Origin: Nicotiana tabacum
Taxonomy: Eukaryota; Streptophyta; Magnoliopsida; Solanales; Solanaceae
NCBI RefSeq assembly: GCF_000715075.1
Contig: NC_134085.1
Coordinates: forward strand, 154,284,178 to 154,348,177
Length of the DNA stretch: 64,000 nt
Direction: 5' to 3'
Position 1 is the first letter of the stretch, and every line of letters begins with the position of its first letter. Position numbers and translations under genes: made by a program. The notes under the pieces were generated by a model, which saw only the letters and a list, made by a program, of their open reading frames with translations, ran no database searches and was not told the DNA's origin. Positions 22,858 to 34,480 of the stretch are shown here, one piece after another.

Positions 22858-24209
22858 TGATGGCCACGTTGTAGCGGTGATTCATTTCACGTGATGGTAA
22901 TTTGCTTCGTGCCGTGGCATTAAATCAGGCACTTCTTGGGAGGCAACCTATGTTTTGTTTTCTTTTTCTTTTCTTCTTTGGTAGATAGGTGTTATTTTTG
23001 TGCTAACTTGATTTGAAGTGTGTTGCAGGGATGAGTGTGCTTTATTGGAACTGTGCTTAGAAAAATTGGCTAAGTATGGAAAGTAGTGTGGACCGCATGT
23101 ATATTGTGCAGACCACACAATTGTGATTGATACAATAAAAGGGAACTGCGACCACACAATTGTAGTGCGGATCGCACAAATTGAAAAGGGAAAATGCAAA
23201 CTCTCTAAAGTTTGGTTTGTCAAAGAAATAGCCAAAGTGTGTCCGCACACCAAAATCTACGGTCCACAACAAAAATTTGTGGCGTACAACACAATCTGCG
23301 AACCGCAAATCAACAAGGGCTTTTGAGCCCCATGTGACAGAGAGCGGACCGCAGAATGAATTCTGGGGCCGCACTCAGCCCTTAGTCAGACCGTCCAAGT
23401 ATAAATAGTAGACTTAGGATTATTGTTCCCCTTTTTTCCTCTCTAATATCTCAAAGTTCTAAAATTGAAAATTCTTGTTAAAGTAGATGCTCATAAGCCT
23501 AACAACAGTTGAGCACTTATCTCTTGCATTCATTCATCTCTGGTATGCATCTCATCTTGATTAACTTCTTTAAATTTTTAGATTTTTAGTAAATTTGAAC
23601 CATTTGTCTTTGAATCTATTTGAACAATGTTGTGGGGTGAATATGTTGTGGGTAGACTGGTAATTGCTCTATGGGGAATGAGTAACTTGATTTTCATGCT
23701 TCAATGTTAATACCATGTTAAAATTGTGCAAAAAAATTGTTAACCCTAGAACTCTATGCGTAATGTTTTGAATTTTGCGGCCGCAAAAAAAATTGTGCGG
23801 TCCACAGAAGTTGAGCTTAGGGTACATTTCTCACGTATGATTCTGCAGTCGCACTTGAAATTGTGCGGACTGCAAAAATCCCATCAAGGCTGCAGAAAAG
23901 TGAGTGCAGCCAAAAATAGCCCAATCTTTGTCTTCAAAGAGTTAGAATTTTCTGAATCTGATGTGCGACCATGATAGAAAATGTGCAGACCACACTCCAG
24001 TCTGTGGTTGCACTAATAAATGTGCGGACCACAGATCCAGTTCTGTGGCCGCAAGATAAAATTGTGCGATCTGCAATGTTCTACCTGCAATCGCACCTAT
24101 AATTGTGCGGACTGCACTCCCTCACCCTGCAAGCATTTTCTACATTATGTGTTCACTGTATGTTTGTACTTGAATTACAACTGACTCCTTCTTCTACTTG
24201 GTACAGATA
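22858..24209 (+). other. Athila spacer between pol and the third ORF
   Basis: No coding is visible. It starts with GTGATGGTAATTTGCTTCG-like text and a GGGAGGCAACC motif that commonly follow Athila pol. Two clusters of GTGCGG-ACCGCA-type motifs follow, at about 23086-23372 and 23776-24120. A TATA box lies at 23400-23407 between the clusters. A TACAG acceptor-like site lies at 24202-24206, just before the ATG of the next ORF. Confidence 0.65.
23086..23420 (+). promoter_or_regulatory. Candidate internal Athila promoter
   Basis: Variants of GCGGACCGCA at about 23086, 23105, 23165, 23297 and 23344 are followed by TATAAATA at 23400-23407 and a pyrimidine-rich leader (23425-23445). The last palindrome, a GAATT spacer, a GGCCGCA half site, GTCCAA and the TATA box come in the same order as in the LTR at 7204-7285. 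This suggests a second promoter for the downstream ORF. No transcript evidence is available here. Confidence 0.45.
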
Positions 24210-26121
24210 ATGGTTAGATCTCGAGGCCGTGGAGATACTTCAAAGTGGAGGGGTAAACCTTCCAGGGGCCGAGGCAAATGTACCCCTTGCTTTCCAAAAG
24301 ATTATAACCAAGCAGGCTACAACTGGCTGAGGAAGAAATGCAGAGCTCACTAAATCTAGTTCTTATGTCTCGTCTAGGGAGGCTTCGGAGGGCAACTAGG
24401 TTCAAGAGTAGTCGGCTGTCCAATCAAAGTCATCGGGGAGGTATCAACTCTGAGACGAGCCTTGAACATAACATAACACCTCCGAGGGGTTGGAGAGTGC
24501 TAGTTAGGCTTCAGATCCATCCTCTTCACTTATCCTTGAGGCACCAACGACTACAGTTGATGATATTCTGGATGATCGCTGAGGGGGAGATACTAAAGTT
24601 TCCAGCCTTGAGAGGTCGAAGAAGGAAAAGGTCTAGGAGGACAGGTTTGTCAGTCTAGCTGTCTTCACTAGCTTCTGTGAGTGGTGTCCAGTGAGATCTC
24701 TCACTCTTGAGCGATAATTCCAATTAAAAGACCTTGAAAAGTACAATCCGGCAGTCTTGAGACAGTTCTAAGAGTGGAAGGGGTGGATGTGGTTCACCCA
24801 AAGTGTAGTGGACGCAAAGGAGTATCGGGTCCAAGAATTCTATGCCAATGTGATGCACATAAAGAAAGTGACCAAAGGTGAGGAATCTGAAGGTGAGATT
24901 GGACTAGAATACCTTGAACACCTACTTGGAGTTTGTGGATGTTTATCCTACATAGTACTTGGAAAAACTGGCAATGGGAGATGTAGCTCGCCCATGGCTA
25001 GCTTAGATTGTTGCAGCCCCGGGGCCACCACCACTATGGATCACAACAGGGATTCCTATTCAGCGTAACACCCTGAACTTCGAGGCGAAGGGATGGTAGA
25101 CTTTTGTATGCAACAAGCTAGACCTATTCTAGAATGAAACAAACCTTCTTATCCTGTAGGCAGTTCTAGTCGCCGCCATTATGGCTGAGTATCCATCAAT
25201 ATGGGTGTCATGATGTCGACCAACATGTCTATGGTCGCCAAGAAAGTTGATACCTCCTACCCGTATCCCAACACCATTATTGAGTACCTTACAGATGCAC
25301 GGGTGGAGACAAGATATTTTGACACGAAAGTTCGGGCTAAGAAATCCCTCTCATGGTATTCTCTAATGGATGCACGCAACCCTAAGATAAAGGGTCAGTC
25401 GACTACCACCATTGGCCCATCTGATGAACCATCAGTGGTACCTGTAGAGACAACCAATATGCCATCCACTACAGCAAAGCCTTCAGCCAGTGTAGTTGCC
25501 ATGCCCTCACATTTAGCCTTAGTGCCTTCCATCTCGTCTTTGAAGTCAGTGCCTATGCCTACTGCTCTACTATCTGTATTGAGAGTCTCCCAAACACTGG
25601 CGAGCCTCAACAACAGGATGCAAATATCCACTACAAAGCTATCTGACATATCCAGTACTGTTGTAGCATAGTCATCCATTCTGGCACCCCATATTCCTCC
25701 AACAGTGGAGGAGACTTTAAAGAAGCTCTTGGAGAACTATACCACCTTAATGAACACTTTGGTAGAGAATGGATTAGTGATTGAAGGGGTGGGAAAGCAA
25801 GTAAAGAAAATGAGAAAATCCTAGGCGTCCAAGATATCAGTTGACAGGTTGCGGAGAGAGGTGACCAAGATTGCAACAGTTGGAGATCTTCCATTTGACA
25901 TGTTGATGGATCTAGCTCTATCAGCACCAGTAGCACCATCAGCTCCAGTGGCACCAGCTGGCCAGTCTCAGGAGCCATATCTGGTTACTGACACTTCTGA
26001 GGCGATACGCTAGATGTTAACCAACCCAGCCACTCTCAGAGTTGAGGATGATGAGATCTAGTTAGAGGAGACTGAGGGCGGTGATACTGCTGTGGATACA
26101 GATATGGCCACGGAGCCATAG
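24210..26121 (+). pseudogene. Athila third ORF (env-like position; plant-transposon-protein type), degraded
   Basis: The ATG at 24210 starts MVRSRGRGDTSKWRGK, an Arg/Gly-rich head. Conserved-looking blocks then follow in shifting frames: QLKDLEKYNPAVLRQF and WKGWMWFTQSVVDAKEY (24720-24830), PPPLWITTGIPIQRNTLNF (25033-25085), MGVMMSTNMSMVAKKVDTSYPYPNTI (25201-25280) and FDTKVRAKKSLSWYSLMDA (25319-25375). A Pro/Ser/Thr-rich linker and a helix-prone C-terminus lead to TAG at 26119-26121. I recognise the type from Solanaceae Athila-like elements but no established function. I see no clear signal peptide or membrane segment, so 'env-like' refers only to position. Confidence 0.6.
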
Positions 26122-28034
26122 GGAGTTTTCTTCACTCTTACCCTTCCTTTACTCTTATTTTATTAAGCATTGGGGACAATGCTTATTTTTATTGGGGGGG
26201 GGGGGGGTGCTGGAGTTTATTTGATCTATTTTGATGATTCTAATGTTGAACAAAAGTGACCTTTCTAAAGTTAAGGCAGCAAATCGGTCGGCTGAGGGAC
26301 GAGGCCAGGAGCAAACAATTGGTTTGTAATAACTGACAATATTTTCTTATTTCTCCTTATTCGGTATATATTCTCTCCTTTCTCTCATGATGTATATATT
26401 CTTTATCTTCTCTCATTATGTATATTCGTTCTACTTTCAATAGTTTTTGTTTTGTAGCTTCTTTATGTTTGTTTTCTTATTAGTTAGTGTTTAATTTAGT
26501 AGTTTCTTTTCGATTTAGTAGCTTCCTTTTATGTTTTAGTAGACAATAAGCTTTTGGTTTTCTTAATGTCACGGTTCTTTCCAAAGGTAGTTTTGTGTGT
26601 GAAATGGGTGACTCGTCCCAATGATGGATGGCGTGATAATCTTATTAAGGGAATGAGTCTGTTTTGTGTTTAGGTAATAATAATAGTAATAATGAATAAA
26701 AAGACATGATTAAGTCAAAATCGAATAGTCAAACATGCTTCGTTTGGCACCAACACATTTAACTATGTGCTTATGGTTAGAGACAAGGATTTTTTTAAAA
26801 AGGAAATAGCTCTAGTTAGTGACTTTGTGACTCTTATATTGACTTTGATACCATCGAGTGGTCCAAGACCATAGTGATTTCAATCTTGAATGTGGTCATT
26901 GTGGGCCCTTGACTCTATCCTTTTTAACAATCTAGTTGCATGAGGGATGAGATGTTTTGTTCCTAGTCCGAGTACTTGTGCGGAAGGTCTAGAACTTGCC
27001 CCGATTGTGTTTTGAGGCGAAGTCGTAAGTTTTGCTTGGCTTGAGAAGTGATTGTAGGCTTTCATTGGACCGTTTGAGTTTTCTATTGTCTACCAATGAT
27101 GTCATCCCTAGTCAACCCCTTCGAGCCTTTAGCTTTTCTCATTTGAAAAACATGTTACAAGCCTTTACTCATTCTATAGTGACTCTCTCTTGGCACCCAA
27201 GCTTTCCTTCATGTGAAAATATTGGTTAAACACATAAGTTTGGGGGAGAGATAAGGAAATTGAAAAAAGGTATTAAGGCAAAAAAGAGAAAAAGAAATGA
27301 CGAGAAGGGAAGGCAAAAAAAAGAAAAGAACAAAAAGAAGAATGCAAAAAATGAATAAATAGAAGAGTTGAAGGTATTCCAAAGAAAGGCAATGATCCCA
27401 AACATGGAGAAATATGAATGAAATGGTCAATAAAGAGTGATTTTAAGTCTCTCTATATCCATAAGGAAAATAAAGTCCCTTAAAGAATCGGCAAAGTATG
27501 AGCCGAGAATTGAAAGATGGAGTGCTTAAGAAAGGTGTAACCACTTATCCATATTGTATCAATCCCTAATCCAAGCCTTCATTACATCTTTAAAGAAGGC
27601 ATACTTGATTTTGAGTCGAGTGAGCTACAATTAGTGGTGATTTACATGAGGGGCAATCTTATAGTATCAGAAGCCGTACTTGTGGCATTCTCTTGAGAGG
27701 GATGAGTAGACCTTTCGTAAATTTTTGAATTAAGTGCTAAATTCTTGAGTGAGCTTGGCAAATGGAGAGTAGGAGAGGAGGAGTTTGGGATCCACCATGA
27801 CCTACAAGATAGCGAAAGTTCTTGATGAGCAAATTCAACCATTGATGTTCGAATGTCACATTAGAGCTATATGTGCATAAATGTTTAACTTGTTCCTTGT
27901 CAATAATGCACGAGTGGTGTGGGTAGCTGTTGGTCCCAACTAAGGTGTGAATGATTCACCTGTGGTTGGCTATAATGTCCTTTAACTTTTGGAGGTGGGA
28001 ACTATTTTATTTTCTTGAGGACAAGCAAAGACTT
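26122..28034 (+). other. Athila 3' untranslated region
   Basis: About 1.9 kb without coding signal. It contains TTGGGGACAATGC followed by a run of 14 G at 26194-26207, A/G-rich stretches at 27240-27430, and a copy of the PPT (AAGTTTGGGGGAG) at 27236-27248 about 0.8 kb before the real one. Long 3' UTRs are usual in Athila. Confidence 0.65.
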
Positions 28035-28048
28035 AAGTTTGGGGGAGC
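28035..28048 (+). other. Athila polypurine tract
   Basis: AAGTTTGGGGGAGC lies immediately before the LTR start TGATAAGTG at 28049, in the expected position for the plus-strand primer. Confidence 0.85.
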
Positions 28049-28392
28049 TGATAAGTGAGGATTTTAATTACTTATTAGCACCTTTTAACTTTTGTTTTAG
28101 TCTAAAAGCATTTAATTGTGCTCCCGAAAACTGATTAAATGTGCTTAAATGCAGAAATCCTGGAAGATGGACTCCCGAGATGAAATCTAACTCAAAAAGG
28201 AGTAATCTGAACTCAAGGACATAAAAGTCATAGAAGCCCAAAAGTGCGGACCGTAGAATATCATATGTGGCCACAGATGATGAAGGAAAGGCCAACAAAG
28301 TTTGGTGCAAAGTGCGGCTGCACATGAATTTTGCAGCCGTAAAAGCTGGACCAGGAGCAAAGTTCATAGAATATGCATTCCAAGTCCATCAA
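28049..28392 (+). repeat. Athila 3' LTR, first 344 bp only
   Basis: It aligns with 6686-7035 of the 5' LTR through the phrase CCAAGTCCATCAAAA. At 28393 the sequence changes abruptly to Gypsy-A RNase H coding. The missing 1.17 kb of LTR and the missing stretch of Gypsy-A fit one deletion across the old insertion border. Confidence 0.88.
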
Positions 28393-29737
28393 AAGACATC
28401 GGCCACTATATTGGCCTTCCCTAGATGATACAAAATAGTAATATCATAGTCTGTTAGCAGCTCCAACCATCTCCGCTGCCTCAAATTTAGATCCTTCTTT
28501 TTGAACCAGTGTTGGAGACTGATGATCTGTAAATACCTCACAAGACACACCATAGAGATAGTGCCTCCAAATCTTCAATGCATGAACAGTAGTAGCCAAC
28601 TCCAAATTATGAAGTTCTTCTCATAAGGCTTCAACTGGCGCGAAGCATAAGAAATCACTCTACCCTCCTGCATCAAGACAAACCCAATACGAGTCCGAGA
28701 AGCATCACAATATATTGTATAAGAGCCTGAAGCTGAAGGCAAAACTAGAACTAAAGTTAGAACTAGAATTGTGGTCAAGGCAGTCTTGAGCTTCTGAAAG
28801 CTCTCCTTACACTCATCCGACCACCTGAAAGGAGCACCCTTTTGGATTAATTTGGTCAAGGGCAATGCAATAGATGAGAAACCCTCTACAAAGTGAAGAT
28901 AATAACTGGCCAAACCAAGAAAGCTCTGAATCTCCATAATTGAGGACGGTCTAGGACAACTCTGAACCTCTTCTATCTTCTTCGGATCCACCTGAATCCC
29001 CTCACTGGACATCACGTGCCCCAAGAACTCCATTGAACTAAGCCAAAACTCATATTTGGAGAACTTGGCATAAAACTTCTCCTCCTTCAATCGCTGCAAC
29101 ACAAAACTCAAATGTTGGGCATGATCTTCCTAGCTACGAGAGTACAAAAGGATATCATCAATGAATACTATGACAAACGAGTCAAGATAAGGTTGAAACA
29201 CTGTTCATCAGATGCATGAATGTTGTCGGGGTATTGGTAACCCAAAAGAGATCACAAGGAACTCATAATGAACGTAACATGTCTTGAAAGCTGTCCTTAG
29301 AGTATCCGAGTCCCGAATCTTTAACTGGTGATACCCAGACCTTAAAACAATTATGGAGAACACTCTCGCTCCCTGAAGCTGGTCAAAAAGATCATTAATA
29401 TGCGGTAAAGGATATATGTTCTTGATTGTAACTTTGTTCAACTGCCTATAATCGATGCACATGTGCATGGTACCATCCTTCTTCTTCACAAACAGAATCG
29501 GTGTGCCGCAAGGCGATCACTAGGCCTAATAAACCGCTTATCAAGAAGTTCTTGAAGCTGCTCCTTCAACTCAGCTGGTGGCATACGATACGGAGGAATA
29601 GAAATGGGCTTAGTGCCCGGTACCAAGTGAATACCAAAGTCAATATCCCTGTCGGGTGGTATACTCGGAAGGTCTGCAGGAAAAACATCTGGAAAATCTC
29701 GCACCATCAAAATAGAATATAGTATGGGCATCAGCAC
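28393..29737 (-). pseudogene. pol: Gypsy-A reverse transcriptase and RNase H, degraded
   Basis: The minus strand shows [19 protein letters not shown] (29700-29645), [18 protein letters not shown] (29615-29560), [17 protein letters not shown] (29470-29420) and [14 protein letters not shown] (29345-29300). The segment around the catalytic Asp pair (about 29210-29110) is frameshifted. SFLGLASYYLHFVEGFSSIA (28930-28870) and the RNase H block YTIYCDASRTRIGFVLMQ (28725-28670) follow. YHLGKANIVADV ends at 28393. Frameshifts occur near 29500, 29210 and 28575. Confidence 0.85.
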
Positions 29738-30210
29738 AAATATCCCTCACAAAGGCCAAATAAGATAAACAACCCTTCCCAATCATCCGTTGGGCCTTCA
29801 AATATGTAATCACTCTGCTGGGAACATAATCTAGAGAACCTCTCCACTCAATCCTTGGCAACCTTGGTATCTCCAACGTCACGGTCTTAGTGTGACAATC
29901 CAAAATAGCATGACATGGAGACAACCAATCCATACCCAAGATCACGTCAAAATCGACCATACTAAGCAGCAAGAGATCAAATCTAGTCTCCAATCCCCCA
30001 ATAGTCACTATACATGACCGACTAGTATACATGATCCACAATAATAGTTTCGCCCACCGGCATAGATACATGAATAGATAAAACTAAGGACTCATGCGGC
30101 ATGTCCACATAATGAGCAAAATACGAGGATACATATGAATAAGTGGAACCTAGGTCAAATAATATAGAAGCATCCCTGTGGCATATTGAGACAATGCTTG
30201 TGGTCACTGT
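29640..30210 (-). pseudogene. Gypsy-A aspartic protease, frameshifted
   Basis: The active-site loop reads ILFDLGSTYSYVSSYF (30175-30125), with Leu where Pro or Ser is usual after the Asp. After a frameshift near 30040, VTIGGLETRFDLLLLSMVDFDVILGMDWLSPCHA follows, the conserved second half that precedes RT in chromoviruses. Confidence 0.8.
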
Positions 30211-31023
30211 GTCTGAAGAAATGTCATTTGGTCTCTCAAGAAGAACATAGAATCAGGCCTGGCTGCCACCTGATCAACCTCCCCATCTAGGGTAACCCCT
30301 AGCTGCCTGAGCTCCACCCCGAGCTAGGTGGGTGGGTGGTGAAGTAGCCGGTGTTGAAGTTGTAGTGTGACTCCTCTCATGAGTTGGACTCCTGAAAGAT
30401 GGGGACAACGCCTCTTGATGTGACCCAAATCTCTACACTCAAAACAACCCCTCCCTGTGAATGGCGGTAAGTACTGAGACGGACCCCGAGAACTAGAATA
30501 ACTATCGAAAGGACACGGCACAAATGAACCCTGAGCTGATGGTGCACGAGACGAACTCTGAGCTGGAAGGGCACTAAGAGATAAGTGACCCTTATGAGCA
30601 TTGCTGGAACTATGGCTGGATAACGCATCACGGTGAACTAGATGAGCCGTCTGGGCGTGCATATAAGGATGTCCCCTAATATGGTAAAACTGACCCCAAA
30701 AGGAATACAACTTAAACCACCCGATCCACGAGGCCTCTTGGACTCCCTTTCACCCCGCTCCTAACTGCGGACAATCTCTATTTGTCGAGCAATATTGACC
30801 ACCTTGTCGAAAGTAGCACCAAATACCCTCTCCCTAGTCATGAGCAATCGTAGCTGATATGTGAGGCCATCAATGAACCTCCTAATACTTTCCCTATTAG
30901 TGGGAACCAACCTAACGGCATGCCGAGCTAACTCAAAAAACCTCATCTCATACTGCGTCACAGACATGCCATCTTGAGGTAGCTGCTTAAACTTTCTGTG
31001 CAGCTCCTCTCTGTGAGACTGCG
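30211..31023 (-). pseudogene. gag: Gypsy-A gag C-terminal half with zinc knuckle
   Basis: The capsid tail reads MSVTQYEMRFFELARHAVRLV and RRFIDGLTYQLRLLMTRERV (30967-30800). A Ser-rich linker and the zinc knuckle CFECRDLGHIKRRC (C-X2-C-X4-H-X4-C, complete) at about 30450-30405 follow. Frames shift near 30755 and again after the knuckle. The N-terminal part was separated by the Gypsy-C insertion at 31024. Confidence 0.8.
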
Positions 31024-32916
31024 TGTTACATCTCGCGTTTTAGTACGTTAAAATTTCATTTTCAGTTAACCGACGTGGACTCGGAGATGAGATCATCTTG
31101 ATGTTAACGTACTTACACTATTTATAACAAGCGATAAATAAGTGTTATGAAGGATAAAGGGGTACACGGATTAAAGAAAACGAGTTTCGTTAAAAGTGGC
31201 CAATTTGGAATAAAATATGGTTCGAGCGATAATACCCGATAAATATGAAATAGTACTATGAAAGGTACCATATGACCATGGTAGTATAATATATAATGTA
31301 TATATGAAGTATTTTAAAAATAAATAGAATTTTAAGTAATTTATGAATTTTTTTAAATTATAGTAATTAATTAATTATCGGGTAACAGAACATTACCCAA
31401 TTAACTAATAATTGGACAAAACATAACTAATTATGCCTAAAGAAACGTGGCACAAGGCCACTAATCAGGAAGAATGACTCACTACACATAAGTATAAGTG
31501 TCTACCTAACAATTAAAGAAACTTAACCAAATATGACTTAAGCTTAAAGACATAGTAAGACTTGTAAAGTCTTATCCATGTAGACAATCTGACCATAGCT
31601 TCAATTTGTGTCTTTAGCCTGAAATCAAGAACTTGGAAAATAACATCCCAAAGCATACAAAAGCAAGAAAACATTTTAGAGATCATAAGCTAAATTTCAT
31701 AGTACACAAAAACGTTTTGAAGCAGAAACAATTTCGTTTCAATCCAAGCATAGGTTTCGTTCATATTTTGCAGAAGCATAAAACTTCATTTCGTTCAAAT
31801 AATTCAAGGAACAAGTATGTTAAGGCACTCCCTTCTTTATTTTAGCTGGTCCATATGATATTGAAGAAACGAGCAAACACACAGTTTCCATAAATTACTC
31901 TATTCATAGAAATAGTAGGGGTGCCTATATTCTTGATTCCCCATGAGAATTATTATTATCTTCTGTTCATGGGTCTCAGAATAATACGCAGTTGGAAAAG
32001 TTTATTCGGAAGGAATATTGAGATTATTACTTATTTTCCATGCATTTCACTCATTTATACATGTGCATTGACCCATGACCAGATGGCGTTATATACGCGT
32101 ATATATATGTAAATATATGTATATGGGATATGAGAAAAAGTTACGGCGTTATATATGCACCACCACCTGATCAGCTGGTATATGTTGATGATGTTGCCCA
32201 TAGTGGCCGAGATGATATGATGGGATGCCCTCAGTGGCTTGATGATATTATGTACACTCGTACCTATGCATGACATGACATTTATACGCATGTGCATGAC
32301 ATTATAAACATTTCAGAATTTACAAAGTTATTCAAATTTAAAGATGTGTTTCCTTATTCCATGTTTCATCTATGTCTTTTACGTACTAATTTTCATGCCT
32401 TACATACTCAGTACATTTTTCGTACTGATTCCCTATTTCAAAGGGCATGTGTTTCATTCCCGCAGGTGCAGGTAGGCGAGCTGATGGTCCCCCTTCTTAG
32501 GATTGTTTATTAGCTAGAGTTGGCGTGCTCCACTTGATCTGGAGCTGCTTTTTGTTTTGGTACGTATGTTTATATATATATTTATATATATGTATATGGG
32601 TATGACGTGGCTCAGTCCCATCTTTGTACAATTATGTTTCTATTAGAGGTCTGTAGACAGTATGTCTAGTTGAGTTGTATGTGGCCTTTTCGACTTCTAG
32701 TTATTGGATGTATGGTTGTCTATAGCAGCCTTGCCAGCTCTCCCACTGTATTCTGCATGTATACGTATATACGCCTAGAAGTCAGGTTTCCTTCTTGTAT
32801 GTTATTTTCATAATTCAGCAGATGTTACTCAAGTTCATATCTTAGATACATGCTTAGGGGTGTTTGACAGGTAGGACTCAGGCACCCATCGCGGCCCATC
32901 AGTTTGGGTCGTGACA
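31024..32916 (+). repeat. Gypsy-C first LTR (1893 bp)
   Basis: It starts TGTTACATCTCGCG and ends TTGGGTCGTGACA. It is homologous to the Gypsy-B LTRs but has a single copy of the segment that is duplicated there (GCCCATAGTGGCC near 32197). A TATTTATAA box lies near 31118. The second LTR aligns from 31647 onward. Confidence 0.9.
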
Positions 32917-32920
32917 AAAG

Positions 32921-32932
32921 TAGTATTAGAGT
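32921..32932 (+). other. Gypsy-C first PBS, mutated
   Basis: The bases GTAGTATTAGAG stand where Gypsy-B has GTGGTATCAGAG. Two transitions (G to A, C to T) weaken pairing with initiator tRNA-Met. The second copy at 61998 shares the C to T change. Confidence 0.75.
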
Positions 32933-33109
32933 AGTTTTGTCCTAGGTTTGTCTAGAGACCTTGTCTAGTAGAGTCTTGTTTATGGGTGTGTCGTGCACCA
33001 CACTTATAAACATGAGGCTACAGGACATATCGGATGTTATCCTCTCTTTTTATCTCAGATCGTATGATACAAGAATTCATGTTCCTAACGATATGTTATA
33101 TTTTCAGTA

Positions 33110-34480
33110 ATACCTCCAAATAGTACGGCCGCCCAAAAGCGAAAGTCCGTGGCCGCTGAGACTACTAGTCGAGCGCCACAAGTTATCAGGGCTCGAGTAA
33201 AGTCTTATGGTGAGGTTCCATCTCAAACTTCACATACCCCGCCCTTTCCAGAAGAGCTTCGAGGGGCACCAGCTCCAATGCTTGCCCCTGTACGTTCAGC
33301 ACCTCAGCCGGATGCACTGGGTCAGGAGATGAGAGATGTTATTCAGTTATTGACCCGATTAGTATCTGCACAGGCTCGGCGTCAAGAACTAGTATTGATC
33401 CCGCAGATAGGTCCATAAGTGCGAGGGTTCGTGACTTTATTAATTTAGACCCTCCGGTATTCACTGGAGCAGATCCAAACGAGGACCCTCAGGTATTTAT
33501 TGATAGAGTGCAGAGGACGTTACGAGTAATGAAGGCCACTACGACTGAGTCAGTTGAGCTAGCTTCCTATAGACTTCAAGATGTTGCAGTTAATTGGTAT
33601 GAGTCTTGGGAGTTGTCCAAAGGTGAGGATGCCTCTCCAGCAATATGGTAGGAGTTTACAGAAGTTTTTCTTCGTCATTAACTGCCACCAGAGCTTAGAC
33701 GAGCCATATTTGATAGGTTCTTGATCCTTCGATAGGGTAACATGAGTGTTTGGGAGTATAGTCTTCAGTTTGATTTGTTATCCAGGTATGCTCCCACTAT
33801 TATATCTAAGATGGAGGATCGGGTTCATCGATTTGTGGTAAAATTAGAGCCTCACTTGCTTAACAATTGTATGTCAGTCTAACTTTAGCCAAACATGGAT
33901 ATTTCTCGTATTCAGGTATATGCTCAGGGTGTAGAGGAGCGTAAACAGAAATAGAGGGCCGATCGTAAGCATGATAGGTCCCAGAATAAGAGAGCGAGGT
34001 CTTCGGGTCCTTCTGGTGAGTTTTGAGGTGGTCAGAGGTAGTAGTACCCGAGATATCCATCCCAACCCTCGGCTAGCATGCCCCCTAGTTTCGTGGTAAG
34101 AGAATCGATCGTTCCACATATTCAGGGTCTGGTTAGAATTTTAGGGCCTCAGGTTCTCAGTATAGTGGTGAGTAAAATCAGATGAGGCCACCCTTTCCAT
34201 GATGTACTCAATGTGGTAAGCAGCATACTGGGCAGTGCCATATGGGGTTAGGTGTTTGTTATACTTGTGGTTATTCGGGCCACGTTATTAGGGATTTTCT
34301 GATGAGAGGTGATGTAAGCATAGCTCAGCCGCCGGGATCTGCAGCTGGTTCGTCATCATCATTACACCCCCCTGGGCAAGGTTCCCAAGCACCAATGAGT
34401 CGTGGTAGAGGCAGAGGCAGAGCATCTAGCACGAGCAGCCCTCAGAACAGCATTTATGCGTTGGCAGGACGATAGGACCA
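33110..34480 (+). pseudogene. gag: Gypsy-C first gag, degraded, start codon lost
   Basis: The expected start reads ATA at 33110-33112 (Gypsy-B has ATG followed by the same CCTCCAAA). The frame reads AAQKRKSV and EEMRDVIQLL-type text, then VFTGADPNEDPQVFIDRVQRT (33455-33515) and ASYRLQDVAVNWYESWELSKGEDA (33562-33633). Stops occur at 33416-33418, near 33648, at 33679-33681 and 33733-33735, and more around 33880-34030. The zinc knuckle VCYTCGYSGHVIRDF near 34255-34300 has Phe in place of the last Cys. An Arg/Gly/Ser-rich tail follows to about 34480. Confidence 0.82.

Larger units (their letters stand above)
6686..28392 (+). mobile_element. Athila-type Ty3/gypsy retrotransposon (nested, 3' LTR truncated)
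   Basis: The LTR starting TGATAAGTG at 6686 recurs at 28049. A tRNA-Asp-type PBS follows the first LTR and a PPT precedes the second. The order gag, protease, RT, RNase H, integrase, extra ORF and long 3' UTR matches the Athila lineage. The element spans 21.7 kb but contains a 9.1 kb foreign block at 12137-21282, leaving about 12.6 kb of its own. It splits Gypsy-A. The 3' LTR keeps only its first 344 bases, so no target duplication is visible. Confidence 0.88.
28393..31023 (-). mobile_element. Gypsy-A, right fragment (gag, protease, RT, RNase H)
   Basis: This is the 5'-proximal part of Gypsy-A on the minus strand, separated from its integrase and 3' LTR by the Athila element. It is cut again at 31024 by the Gypsy-C LTR, so the rest of gag and the 5' LTR must lie beyond the right end of the window, past Gypsy-C. 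Confidence 0.82.
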
